Shown piece after piece: positions 43,228 through 54,875 of a stretch of 64,000 nucleotides of DNA. This DNA comes from Neonectria sp. B-13 (taxonomy: Eukaryota > Ascomycota > Sordariomycetes > Hypocreales > Nectriaceae), in assembly GCA_002682825.1 (NCBI GenBank), contig NOKP01000028.1, positions 1-64,000 on the forward strand, written 5' to 3'. The notes below the pieces were generated by a model, which saw nothing but the letters and a program-made list of their open reading frames with translations, had not been told where the DNA came from and searched no databases. Each line of letters opens with the position of its first letter. Position 1 is the stretch's first letter. Both the position numbers and the translations under genes were made by a program.

Positions 43228-44826
43228 ATGACAATCTCTCACGCGTCGCTCCTCCTTGGTATCGCGGGCTCCTCAGTGGTGAATTTTATTCCTTAACCCC
43301 TTCTTATTGCGGTCCTAACAGGATTAATCTCTTAGTTAATATTCTGGTTCTTGGCTCTGGTCATCTATCGACTCTTCTTCCACCCGTTGGCCAAATACCC
43401 AGGCCCAAAACTAGCAGCATGCACCGAGGTAAATCTCACCGCACAGCAGGCTCACTGACAATGCTGCTTCTAATGACTATGATCTAGCTTTGGTTTGTCC
43501 GTTCATGGACTGGAGGTTATCATCCGTTCGTAATGAGAGAACTTCACGAAAAGTACGGCGACGTCGTAAGAGTTGCACCAAACGAGCTCAGCTTTAGGTC
43601 CTTGGCAGCACACAAGGACATCTACAGTCAAGCCCCCAAGGGAAAAGCCTCATTCTTGAAGAGCAAGGTCTTTTATAATGTAGGTCCCTCCATCAGCCAC
43701 CCTGACATTGTCTTCACAAGAGACCCCGAGGACCATCGCGTGCAGCGGAAGGCTCTCTCTCATGCCTTCAACTCAAAAGGTCTACGGGATGCCGAAGATA
43801 CGATTCAAGAGCACACGAGACTTTTTGTGGAACAGATTGGCAAGAACGCTGGTTCTGGAACCAAGGGCGTCAACGTGACGGCCGTTTACAATTGGCTCAC
43901 GTTTGACGTTATCGGTGAGTCGCGAAGTGATGGCTCGAGTATTGTGCACGTGACCCACAGGTGTAGGTGTCCTTACCTTTGGAGAGTCTTTCGAATCCGT
44001 GTCCAGTTGGCAATCCAGCGTTTGGGTTGACCTCCTCTTGAACATGGCAAAGCACATGACGTTCCTCCCTGCGGCAGAGAGACTTTCCATTCCACCCTTT
44101 GCTCTGGGTGCCGTCATGCCCAGCGACGTCAGCAAGAATGCCGCCTACCACGACAAACTCACCGAGGAGAAGATAAGCAGACGGATTGGGTTGATCAAAT
44201 CCAACGACCGTGAGGATTTCTTTGCGTTTATCCTCCGAAAAGGCAACTTTGATCCAGTTCACCTTCGGGAGCAGGCCAAGCTTTTGATGCTGGCTGGCTC
44301 GGAGACAACAGCCACGTTCTTGGCCATGGTGACCTACCTCTTGCTCAAGAACCCTTTATCAATGCAAAAGCTCCAGTATGAGGTACGATCGGCATTCTCG
44401 TCTACAGGTGAAATCACTGGAGACTCTACCAACAACCTCAGCTATCTGCAAGCCGTTATCGAGGAAGGTCTTCGAATGCTCCCACCGTCTCCGATTGGCC
44501 TACCTCGCGTCTGCCCAGGAGCAACGATAGATGGACACTTTGTGCCAGCAGGCACCGATGTGTCGGTTGACGCGTACGTTCTCGGACATGATGATCGCTA
44601 CTTTCCGGAACCAGATGAATTCCGACCTGAGCGTTGGATTGGCGACACTGGCAACGAAAAGGACGCGAGTCGCCCATTCTCTTTCGGTCCACGCGCTTGC
44701 CTGGGTATCAATCTTGCATATCTTGAGGCAAGGATTGTTCTTGCCTACATGGTCTACGCGTATGATTGGGAATTGGTCAACAAGGACCTGGAGTGGTTCA
44801 GAGAGGTGAAGTTGTGGACACTCTGA
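43228..44826 (+). CDS. Cytochrome P450 monooxygenase, 476 aa
   Basis: Exons 43228-43278, 43336-43428, 43488-43914, 43967-44826 (1431 nt). The first intron must be 43279-43335: using the earlier GT would bring in a TAG. The result is a membrane anchor ([15 protein letters not shown]) and the proline hinge [10 protein letters not shown]. Signature motifs: I-helix [10 protein letters not shown]-helix EEGLRML (ExxR), PERW region (FRPERWIG) and heme loop [14 protein letters not shown] (FxxGxRxCxG, Cys ligand present). The start [20 protein letters not shown] and general style match fungal CYP65-like enzymes of secondary metabolism or detoxification. The substrate is unknown. No biosynthetic backbone gene (PKS, NRPS, terpene synthase) is visible nearby. 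Confidence 0.9.
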
Positions 44827-45609
44827 GAGAATCCAGAGCTGTACGTTCGGTTCCATCCTAGGGATGTCTAAGTAAGACAGATACCCTGCGAAAAGAAGAG
44901 AGGAGCAGTTTTTGACGCGTCAACCGAGCATGTAAACTCGTGTGTGGGGGCATGGTCACCTGACACACCAAAGCTGCGATACCACGAGTGAGATACCTAC
45001 ACCTGACGGGTTTTTTGCTGTCGCCGAGTATTTGAAGCTTGAAATGTGAATTTTGGTTCAATGTCTATAATTATACTAGTAGCTGTTATAAACACTGATT
45101 AGAAGTCATTGTTTGGGAGAGATCACATGTGCGTGGTCCGCTGTAATTGTTCTGATGCAATCCTTCTGGCTTGGCCATGCACTCCAGCCAGACAGTTGAA
45201 GTCTACACTGCGAACTTTCCGAGCAATACAACAAAACCCTCCGAGTATTATTTCGCCTTATAACATAACTCTTGATACTCTATATAATCATCTGACTAGC
45301 TTTTTCCTGCTGTGAGAGCGAGCTTCCTACTTGATCCAATGTCCGGATTAGGATATGCCGCACGTGACCTCCCTCTCCTCACACGCTGTCAGCCAGAGGA
45401 TACAATCGGCACCGAGCGATATGGCATAGTACCATGCCAGTATGCTTACATTAAGTATTTCTTTGTGAGAACATGGGAAACCTGAATCGTTTTGAGACTC
45501 CGTTGACCCTCTAAAGATTTTGTCTCGAAACCCTTGCCGCTTGGCCATCCCAAGACAGACTCGACATGATGCTTCCAACCACCCCCGGAAAAAAACCAAT
45601 CAGAAGCCA
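44827..45609. other. Intergenic region
   Basis: No supported gene. Confidence 0.5.
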
Positions 45610-45681
45610 GCCTCTATGGCTCAGTGGTAGAGCGTGTCACTAGTAATGACAAGGTCCCAGGTTCGATCCCTGGTGGAGGCA
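45610..45681 (+). tRNA. tRNA-Thr (anticodon AGT)
   Basis: Full cloverleaf: acceptor GCCTCTA pairing TGGAGGC, D-arm GCTCAGTGGTAGAGC, anticodon stem TGTCA/TGACA with loop CTAGTAA (AGT), T-arm CCAGG-TTCGATC-CCTGG, discriminator A. No intron and no encoded CCA. A T5 run at 45711-45715 is a plausible Pol III terminator. Confidence 0.95.
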
Positions 45682-45710
45682 GTCAAATAGTCCCCAAGTG
45701 GGACATTCGC

Positions 45711-45715
45711 TTTTT
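45711..45715 (+). terminator. Pol III terminator of tRNA-Thr
   Basis: Run of five T about 30 bp after the tRNA 3' end. Confidence 0.5.
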
Positions 45716-46629
45716 GCTCCGTGTCCACATTATTCCCTGTACGATATGGGTTCACTTGGAAAGCAGTGGGGCCATACGATCGGCTTATCATTTTTTTTAA
45801 CCCCTTGGCGTTTCTCCTTCGCCCTAACAACTGCCTGGATCGTCTAGTCGTTCTCAGTTAGGAGTCAGGCACGCTACTAACAAGTTTTCGTATTGCTGGG
45901 CAAGGATATTCAGGCAAATAAGAATATGTATATGCGGTAACTTCCACTTTGCTCTGGGATTTGTGTTACAAAAGCCAATATGCTTGGCGATTCGTCAGGT
46001 AGCTCCAACTCCACCGTGCCACTAATATCCAAAGCTAAACCGGACCACATTCTTCGAATTTGAGAATGAACTTTGGGCTGCAGAAGTAATAGTTCATAAC
46101 CAGCCCGGGTTTCTTTTCGCGCCTTTGCCGCTTGGCTCAACCAAAGGCTAATAGCAGGTGGCGCTAGCTCCGTGCCGCCAAAAGCAAATACATGTCTAAG
46201 AGCCAATGGGCGGACAATGCGACAACAGAGACTTCAATTGGACAAGGTCTTTTAATTGGAATTCCCGTGTTTTTACGGAGTACGCCGTGTCGTTCTTGGA
46301 TGTGTATTTATGGGGCTCTTAAGGTCATGATATGCGCAGGCCACAACTTCAGGTGCCTACGTACGTGAACGTGCGCCTACCCAGTCAGGCCACTCGACGA
46401 ATGGGCCTTTCAGTGCTCTATGAAAACAAACTTGCGGAGAACAAGTCTCTACAGCGGACTGGCAAAGCACACACTTGGCCCGGCAGACAAGGCTGGAATG
46501 TGTACACCCCAAAACAGTCAAGACAACACCACTAGCCGTGGCGCACTCACCACCAACAGACAACTAGTGAGGGGCCCCATAGGCACACGCCTAGGCGCGC
46601 CTCCACTCGTGCACGCGTAGGCGGGGCCC
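45716..46629. other. Intergenic region ending at GC-rich junction
   Basis: No supported gene. At 46570-46630 the palindrome GGGGCCCC occurs twice (about 46572 and 46623), each followed by AT, flanking GCACACGCCTAGGCGCGCCT-like sequence. The second copy abuts the arabinanase fragment. Confidence 0.5.
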
Positions 46630-47298
46630 CATGACATCTCCTATCACAACGGGCAGTACTACTTGTACTACTCGGCCTCGTCTTTTGGATCACGCAAGTC
46701 TGCCATCTTTCTGGCCACCAGCAAGACTGGCGCCTCGGGCTCATGGACCAACCAGGGCGTGGTGATCGAGTCATCCGATGCCAACGACTACAACGCCATT
46801 GACGGCAATCTCATCATCGATGCCGGGGGTAAATGGTGGCTGTCCTTCGGCTCGTTCTGGACGGGCATCAAGATGATCTCGCTTGACCCCAACACCGGTA
46901 AGCGATCTGGCACTAATCTCGTCTCCCTCGCTTCGCGCCCGGATAATGCCGATAGGGCCATCGAAGCACCCTTCATTACTCGCCGCGGCAACTACTATTA
47001 CCTCTGGGTGTCTTTCGACAGATGCTGCCAAGGCGCTGCTAGCACGTACCGTGTCATGGTTGGTCGCTCCACTAGCATTACCGGCCCGTATGTCGACCGC
47101 AGTGGCAAGCAGATGATGTCAGGCGGTGGAACTGAGGTCATGGCCAGCCACGACTCGATTCATGGTCCGGGACACAACGCTGTCTTTACCGACAGCGATG
47201 CGGATGTATTTGTTTATCATTATTATGCCAACGATGGTACTGCGTTCTTGGCTATTAACCGCCTTCGCTACGAGACGGATTGGCCCGTTGTTTATTAG
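46630..47298 (+). pseudogene. GH43 endo-arabinanase, 5'-truncated
   Basis: The open frame starts abruptly at HDISYHNGQYYLYYSASSFG and runs to a normal C-terminus (FLAINRLRYETDWPVVY). GH43 arabinan-hydrolase marks: NAIDGNLI (Asp that tunes the acid), WWLSFGSFWTGIKM, IEAPFI (Glu general acid), YYLWVSFDRCCQG, and GTEVMASHDSIHGPGHNAVF with a metal-site-type His. The family protein normally has about 100 more residues at the front, with signal peptide and catalytic-base Asp; these are missing. The cut coincides with a GGGGCCCC junction. An internal ATG at 46663 could allow translation, but the enzyme would lack an essential residue. Confidence 0.82.
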
Positions 47299-47447
47299 AC
47301 AATGCAAGTGTAGTTTTGTTTTCTTGTTTGATACTTGGCCTACTTTCTCTGGTCTTAAGCCAGGAGTGCTTATGTATATATATCAAGTAAGATACTTGAA
47401 AACCGTGTGAACTGTCTCTTCTCTGCCGTCCATTATCAGCAACTGTC

Positions 47448-47948
47448 TATGCCTCACTACCCCCAGTCGCCGCTGTAGCATACAGTAAGCCATAAGGATC
47501 GTACTTGTGCTTGATATCTTAGAACGCCTACGTGCGGTGGGTGACACGCCTTGGAGCTGGGAGCGTGGTATGAGACGTCCGCCGAACAACTATGTACCGA
47601 CCTGAATGTTACCCACTGGGAGTGGACCCTAGTAATGATCATAGTGATCGTGGTAGCTGGAGAACTGGGTCAAAAGCTGGTTCAAACGCGACGCCTAAAC
47701 CAGCTCAAAAGTCAGGTAGCAACTTCAAAATCCTTCTGGTCTCGGCCTCTGTTGTTGTAGACAGTCATTGCGGGAACCTGGGGGAATGAGTCTGAGAAAA
47801 AGTAGACCATTATGACGCCAGAGTCAACAATATCAAGCAGCGCAGCATGAAAGTCGTCAATGATATTGTAAATCTGCTTCGGCTTGTCTTTAAGAGGTGT
47901 TCCAGCCTCCCCAACAATTCCTACCCCTGGCAACATTTGAACCGTCAT
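47448..47948 (-). pseudogene. FAD-linked oxidase (berberine-bridge type), C-terminal relic
   Basis: From 47948 the minus strand reads LLDIVDSGVIMVYFFSDSF, then PQVPAMTVYNNRG. Further along: YHDHYDHY*GPLPVGNIQVG, T*LFGGRLIPRSQL and, near the end, AF*DIKHKYDPYGLLYATAA. These are the C-terminal blocks of fungal PCMH-type FAD oxidoreductases (FGGRLIPRS and KYDPxGLLY are distinctive). Three in-frame stops (two TAG, one TAA) fall at likely Gln/Leu sites, and frame shifts occur between blocks. No FAD-binding half was found upstream. Non-functional. Confidence 0.72.
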
Positions 47949-50900
47949 ATTTGGCGATAGTCAGATGAGCAAGGGATTGAAGGTCTTACAATTCAACAAA
48001 GCACGTACAAAAAGCCCAGTGGCACATCCCAGATGTTATTCCTTAAGAACCCGGTTCAAAAAATAACAAGTCTAGACCGATGAACAAAGAAAACAAGTCG
48101 TAGCAATTGCCGACTTGGCGACCTACTAATTGCCCATCATTGGACGTTTACTTTGCGTTTCGTAAACCAAGGTCCTTTTCGACATCATAGATGACTACAT
48201 AAGAATCAGAAACCCAATTAAGCTGGAAACTCTTGTTGTAATCACTCCAAGGTATGCACTGCTGAGCTCTGTTGCCTCCAGGTTGCCTTGAACAGTGACT
48301 GGGACCCGACCTTGGGGAATTATAAACATGAAGTTGATACTTAGAGCAAATTCAACGACTTCTTTGTCGATTCAGCCCTCGCGTGTCTGTTTCGGCGTGC
48401 CTGGAATCTTCCCTGTAAACATTCCGCTGCTGACGTGACAAGCCACGGCCCTCGTGAATGAGTTTCTGCGTCGACGCTACGGGAACCCCTTGGCCTGATG
48501 AGCTGATCTTACCGCAATTTAGTAGTTGGTTTGCTAAACTAGTAGCTAGTGGCGTTTCTTCATGAGTTATCGCAACCGACGCCTGTATGTTCTGAATTGC
48601 TAGTTCAATCAGTGAAGGTGCTGTCCCAGCAATTACAGAGCGGCGAACGCAGACCCCAAACCTGCGACCAGCTCTAGGCCAGAGATCAGCAATTAGGACG
48701 TGATATGATCAATCTAAAACTACGAACCAGTGTGCAGTTGAACTATGCTGCGAATGAGCAACATGTTTGTAGTTTTGATTGGTTTTTTCAGCCGTTTTTG
48801 ATTGCCCGTTGATGTTGACATTTTGCAATAACCCGTTTGCTCATTACTTTCTGGCTCACAATTTCATTCTCAGAGTCGCTTATTGATTTATTATTGGTCG
48901 AATTTACTTTGTTTGAACTCGAAAATTGAATATCTCACGTCTCTTATCTTGCTAAATGACGTTCAGTTAGTGGTGCAATCCATTTTTTCACGAGAGCCCG
49001 TCGCTTCATGGGCATAGGGTAGGGCGTTTGGAGAGTGGTGGTAAGGACCTCCCTCACCAAAACTTTGACACCGAGCTCCCCGCTGTCAATTCAAACTTGG
49101 CCAGGTCAACGCCGGGATGGCTTCTCGTCCACGATGCGATATCCGCCAAGAAGGTCCTTCAGGGTCTTTAATGTCATGATTTATCCACGAGCTTCCACCT
49201 TAGTAATAATTCTTCGTCCCTTTTCTACCTCTCAAACGTAGTAGTGCGAGTTGCGAGGACCTCCTTATGCCACACTTCTCCACGCACCCCGTCTCTGGCC
49301 TCACTCGCGGACTCTTGTTGTCTACATTTCTCTCACTAGCCTATGATCTCATCCATTCCTCTAAATTTCTGTCTCTGCGACACTGCAGACCGACCTCCCG
49401 ACTCTCACCGGCCGTCTCTTCGAATGCACATTCTCGACCGCTTCCTCCTCCAGCCTTGGACGGCCACGTGACATAGTTGGGTCTGCGCCGTCGCTTGCCA
49501 TCCACAGCGCTCTAACCAGTTATTCCTGCTCTGAAAAGCCTCCACTTGGAGGCTGCGATGTAATTCATGAGACGGCACGCTGGAAGATCGGAATCTGAGC
49601 AGGTTGGACGCTGAGGGGGCTGCAGACTCAGCCGGGCCTCTCGCTATCGCGCACTGTTTCGCTGTTCTGGTTGTCGGTCGGATGCCTCTACCAGCAAAAG
49701 CCCTGTGGCCAATCTTCCCTTCAACCTGGCCAGTTTGTCTTGTTGTCAATTCCATATCACCAGAGCTCAACCACAGCTTGTTGTACACACAGGTCCGCCC
49801 TTCCTCAGCCCTCGACACTTTTTGATTTTGGCTGACTGGACTTCAAGATCACACATCGAAACAAAGAGTGTTCGTGAATTGAATCGAGACCAACAATCAC
49901 TTTGGGGGTTAGGCTAGCTAGCAACGGCTCTGATGCCGGCTTTACCTCGTCCCATACGTTTATCGCTAACTTGGCCTCGGACACTGTCTCCGTCTGATTG
50001 AATTATTTATTAATACAAACATAAATAAAGTATATTTTGTCCTGTTCTCGCTCTGCGCCGTCGTCCCAGGCTACACCCTGGAAAGCTTTGACGCGGCGTT
50101 ATGCTATGTAGTGGGTAGCCAGTGTCCATTGAGTCCGAGGAGTACGCTGCTGCTAATGCCCTTGGAGGCGGAACCCCCCAACCTCCTTCAATGGACCTCC
50201 TTCGTTGAGTCCCAGATTTAACCTCCGTGGTTACGCCCGTTTCTCTACGCCGGTTACTCGGACGCTTGGCTAGTCTCAACGAATGTGGAAAATATGCGAA
50301 GACATCTTACTACTCTTTCCTCTCGCCTTGTTATCGGTGACCCGAGCAAGGGGCCATGGCTGCTATACCTTCACCTTTGTGAGACTGTCGCAAACAACCT
50401 CTGTATCAAAATCACCTTGGCGCATTGCTCCGGAAGAAGAACGAAGTTTTCGCCGCCATCTCCTCCACTACCGTTCAACTTTATGGGCGCTCCGCCACTG
50501 AACCCCCCTATCTTAGCCATCCGGTATATTGATTCCGCTCTCAACGGGCTTCACCCTGCTGCGCGCTCTCAGCCCCCTCGCCGCTATTCTGCTACTGCTG
50601 GGACTGCTAGCATCTCCGCGTTGGTCGTCTTAGTTTTAGTGATACCACCGACGAAAATAAAAGGAGGTGTATAGGAGGAACGCCTCGCCCTACTGCCTGG
50701 CGCAGTAGAGCTGGGCTCAATATTAAATGTGTCTGGTGATAGCTTCGCTGCAAGGCAAGCATGCGAGTTGCACCAGCATGCTACTTTGAAGGTATGGCCA
50801 GTGTCCCTCTCCTAAATCGACCCGAACACGTAGCGTGACGAACGTGATGGGCCGTGGCTGAAAGGTACCTAGGCGCGGTGTGGGCGAAAAAGGAAGTACT

Positions 50901-52045
50901 GACAGATATGCCAAGTGCTTGACAGTACGTAAAGGTTCATGATCGGCGATCGAATCCTCGAGTCCTGTTTTTCAGCAGTATGCGAGTCGAATAGGGCCAA
51001 GCAACACCAGTCACCAGGTGGTATTTAGACCTAGTCACTCACTCATTCACTCAGTTTCAAGGCGAGGCAAACTCATTTAAATACTGATCTTCTCAGTGAT
51101 TATCTTGAGATTATGGCAATAATTAACTTATGCGAGTCAACTCCTATTTCGGTAGTCAAGGTCGTGAACTTGAAGCAGTAAGTCATGAAGAGTCTGGATG
51201 TATCTTTGCCAATGGTGCGGCTTTCATTACTTCCCTTACTAGATTATCAAAGTGATAATAGCGCAACTAGATAATCAAAATTTACGTCCCGCTTGAGCTG
51301 GGGGGCTTGATAAGCGGGACAAAATTTAGTTACAATCATCACCAAAGATCGGGATTTACAGGAATCCTAATGATGAGACTAAGAAGGCGGCTAAATAAGG
51401 GAATTATGCAAGAGCTCTCAAAGCAACACTCAAAGCAATACCGCTACTGAGCCAAAGCCTGGTTGACCCGGGCCTCAATTACACAGGATAAGTTTCGTCA
51501 TAGAGAGACGTGTCTGATCCCACCACACCTTGAGATGTCTAAACTCCCCCCTCCGGAACCCACTTGAAAGGAAGTTGTCAAAATGGTATCGCCAAGGGAA
51601 TATGGTACGCCCACTTTATGGGATTGTTGACAGGGCCCGCTATGACGCCGAGATTTCTACGGAGAGATTGGTTCCATTCATCTTGGGGTACTGAATATTA
51701 GCGGGGGTCTTCTTGATGTCAAACTTGATGGCAAGCTTGACGGCTCACTGGGTGCTGTATCACAAACGCGCAAATGTCCTGCTGGGCTCCCCCACCAGTA
51801 GTGGTGAGGCTGTTGCTGCCGAGTTGGCCACTAGACTCGATCTAGTCCTTCTCAACTCTTAGTCCTTGCCTCTGGTGCCATGAAAGCAATCCGAATTGAA
51901 TTCATAGACGCGGACGTCTTTAAATACACCTCAGTGCCCAAGTTGTTAACCGCAGGGAGCTCCTCTCCGAAGTCCAAGATAATATATGCCTGCTCCTATA
52001 CTAGCAATCGAGATTGGAGTCGTCGACTTGCATGCGCCCGCTCAC
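47949..52045. other. Long gene-poor stretch
   Basis: 4.1 kb without a supported gene. A minus reading near 48400-48150 (VVEFALSINFMFIIPQG) may be more debris of the FAD oxidase, but is weak. At about 49170-49085 minus, TLKTLKDLLGGYRIVDEKPS is a short unexplained coding-like piece. ORFs at 49405-49825 and 50010-50674 show no domains. Confidence 0.45.
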
Positions 52046-54121
52046 TCAAGGCATGCCACTCGTGAAGCCGTTGAGGTCGCTTTCAACGGTCCCAAGGTTG
52101 GGGTAGGCCCTCCCCGACTGGTCTGTATTTTGCACCTTCCTCTTCTTCTGTATCCGCGCGTCCTCGGGATGACTGCCTTGCCTCTTCTGTTTCCCGGCAG
52201 ACGGCATGGTAGACGGAGGCGCGGACGGCTCTGCGGCGGCGACTCCTCGGTCTATGCAGTAGTCTCGAAAGTACCGCCAGTTCCAATCCTGCCAGAGGGT
52301 GGAGAGCTGGCGATACATCTCAAGTAGCTCCGGCTGCAGCCGTGCGGGCAAGGCTGTGTCGATGGCGTAGGCCGTAAGCAGTGTGCGTGGGTGGTGACCG
52401 ACGCCTGCGGCGATCATGCGAATCGGCGTGCTGGCATCGGAAGGATAGTAGAAGTTCCTCTTCGTTATAAGGTCGCTTATATACCGCTTGGCGATAGCAA
52501 GCGCCGCCTGCCGATAGAGCGATAGCGTCCACGGCGTCCGCAAATGTCGTGTCAGGCTCCGGAGGGCTTTCGTCGCCTGCACGGGAGTTAGGTGCCTCTT
52601 CGCATGCCTCGGATCCGGGTCCGGGAAGAAAAACTCGGTGCTAAGGTACTGTGATAGCTGAAGCTGGTTCGCCAGGAAATCGAGGAATGGCCGGATATAG
52701 GCGAGGTAGACGAATACATACAAGCCTAGACTGTTCGGAAGGTAACGCACGGTATAAAAGGCGTAGTTGTTCGAGGCCCGAGCTTTGTTATAACTGACGA
52801 TAACAAGAACCTGTCCCTCACGGATAAAGAGGTTCCTGATCGCCAGCTTCGTGTTTCGAAGCCGGATGCTCGTTACCTCGGTGCCCCGGCCGGGCAGCCC
52901 TGCGGTTAAGTGGAACGCGGCGAAGATCATCGTGGTAAGCTCGGCGCCCGCTTCTAGGTACGCCTGGCAGGAGCCGGGCAACCAGTGGCCGGTCTTGGCA
53001 AGGGCCTGGCCGCGGAAAGGGGATGACCACGCACGGCGCGCCATCGCCTTGTAGAAGCCCATCAGCCCATTCTCCGGCTTCTCGAGGAAGCACCAGCCGG
53101 GTAGCCGGCAGGTCAGGTCGTCACGGATCGCGGAAAGATCCACCGCCGGCTTCCACCCCAGCATCATCTCGTCGACTCGCTCCTGCACTCGCGTGATGGC
53201 GGCGTGGTGGGTTACGCAGAAGTCAGGGAGCTCTACCACCTTATCGTTGCCGATGGTGAATGATCGGCCGTCTTGGGCCTAGGTCAGGTTGCCCGTGGAC
53301 CCTTCCTGCTTGATAATGCTCTTTCCGAAAGCTTTTAGCTCCAAAATCTCGCCGAGAGGTGAATGACAACCTCTGAGCATATACTTTGTCCGGATCGCCT
53401 CGAGACGTTCTGGCTGCGAGGGGTAGGTACCCCGGGCTGGCCAGATCTGCACGAGGGTAGTGTAGCTGTATAGCGGCAGGCTGTATTCGAGGAAGAATAG
53501 CCGCCCTATCCACACGAGAGCGGCGAAACCCGGCGTTGAGTAATATGCGCTTCGGTAGGCGAGAGAGCGCGGGTGGATCCCCATGACGGCTGTGAAGTGT
53601 ATCAGTGCCAAGGAGGCCATAACCCTAGCTTGGCATTGGTGCGTCCAAAACATCATCGAGAGCTGGAATAGAGCCTCGGAGAGTTTGAGCCTAGTGCCGC
53701 GGGAGATGCGGAAAGTATGCTGTCCCGGGGCGCAGTCTTGCTCGTCTTTTTCTCCTTCGTCGTCTTCCTCTCCGGCCCCATCGTTGTCATGATTATCTCC
53801 TTCGCCATCGCTCTCATCGTAGCCATCTGCCTCTGCCCTATCCTCTTCCTCATCTTCTTCTTCGCCCTCGCTGTCTTCCCCCTGGTCGCTCCAATCGCCG
53901 TAGGCCTCTTCCTCTTCCTCCTCCCCCCCCCCCTTCAGTTGTGATACAAGGTCTAGGATGTGCCGCATCATCGCAATCTCATCTGCACGCAGCGGCACAT
54001 TGTAGATCTCTCGGCGCTGCCGTGGCTCTAGCGCAAAGGCCCGGAAGAGGTAGCAGGTAAAGTGCTTCCATCTCGACTTATACTTCTCCCTGGTACGTCG
54101 TGGCAGAATACGGAGCGGGCG
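52046..54121 (-). pseudogene. Large gene with tyrosine-recombinase-like motifs, one stop codon, 5' part in N gap
   Basis: Two colinear reading segments. Upstream (54121-53279): RTREKYKSRWKHFTCYLFRA, a long Glu/Asp tract, then SEALFQLSMMFW and FLEYSLPLYSY, ending EGSTGNLT*. After one TAG (53281-53279; a relative at 57.2 kb has Trp there) the frame continues AQDGRSFTIGN..VELPDF and on to 52046. The C-terminal half has GLPGRGTEVTSIRLRN (Arg in RGTE), IVSYNKARASNN (Lys), LSLYRQAALAIAKRYI and GVGHHPRTLLTAYAID. This order resembles Arg / Lys / (H/R)xxR / GHxxxTxxxYA of tyrosine recombinases. I recall similar proteins beside or fused to RecQ-like helicases near fungal telomeres; no helicase is visible here. 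The 5' end is lost in the gap 54122-54875. Confidence 0.65.
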
Positions 54122-54875
54122 NNNNNNNNNNNNNNNNNNNNNNNNNNNNNNNNNNNNNNNNNNNNNNNNNNNNNNNNNNNNNNNNNNNNNNNNNNNNNNN
54201 NNNNNNNNNNNNNNNNNNNNNNNNNNNNNNNNNNNNNNNNNNNNNNNNNNNNNNNNNNNNNNNNNNNNNNNNNNNNNNNNNNNNNNNNNNNNNNNNNNNN
54301 NNNNNNNNNNNNNNNNNNNNNNNNNNNNNNNNNNNNNNNNNNNNNNNNNNNNNNNNNNNNNNNNNNNNNNNNNNNNNNNNNNNNNNNNNNNNNNNNNNNN
54401 NNNNNNNNNNNNNNNNNNNNNNNNNNNNNNNNNNNNNNNNNNNNNNNNNNNNNNNNNNNNNNNNNNNNNNNNNNNNNNNNNNNNNNNNNNNNNNNNNNNN
54501 NNNNNNNNNNNNNNNNNNNNNNNNNNNNNNNNNNNNNNNNNNNNNNNNNNNNNNNNNNNNNNNNNNNNNNNNNNNNNNNNNNNNNNNNNNNNNNNNNNNN
54601 NNNNNNNNNNNNNNNNNNNNNNNNNNNNNNNNNNNNNNNNNNNNNNNNNNNNNNNNNNNNNNNNNNNNNNNNNNNNNNNNNNNNNNNNNNNNNNNNNNNN
54701 NNNNNNNNNNNNNNNNNNNNNNNNNNNNNNNNNNNNNNNNNNNNNNNNNNNNNNNNNNNNNNNNNNNNNNNNNNNNNNNNNNNNNNNNNNNNNNNNNNNN
54801 NNNNNNNNNNNNNNNNNNNNNNNNNNNNNNNNNNNNNNNNNNNNNNNNNNNNNNNNNNNNNNNNNNNNNNNNNNN
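54122..54875. other. Assembly gap (754 N)
   Basis: Unsequenced. A homopolymer-rich edge (GGGGG AGAG...GGGGGGG) follows, which probably stopped the assembly. Confidence 1.

Noticed and set aside
43279..43345. P450 as a pseudogene with TAG near the N-terminus
   Set aside because: The TAG appears only if the first intron is taken from 43259 to 43320. Splicing 43279-43335 gives an intact, in-phase anchor.
45839..45880. Possible second tRNA (GGATCGTCTAGTCG resembles a D-arm)
   Set aside because: No anticodon stem or T-arm follows; only a short TGCCT...AGGCA inverted repeat.
26000..48000. A single secondary-metabolite cluster (oxidoreductase, MFS, ABM protein, P450, FAD oxidase)
   Set aside because: Genes are scattered over 20 kb with unrelated genes between, several are dead, and no backbone synthase is visible.
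52046..54121. Starship captain (DUF3435) recombinase
   Set aside because: The sequence lacks the layout I know for DUF3435 captains, and no Starship-type boundary or cargo set is evident. A more distant tyrosine-recombinase relation is kept as a hypothesis.
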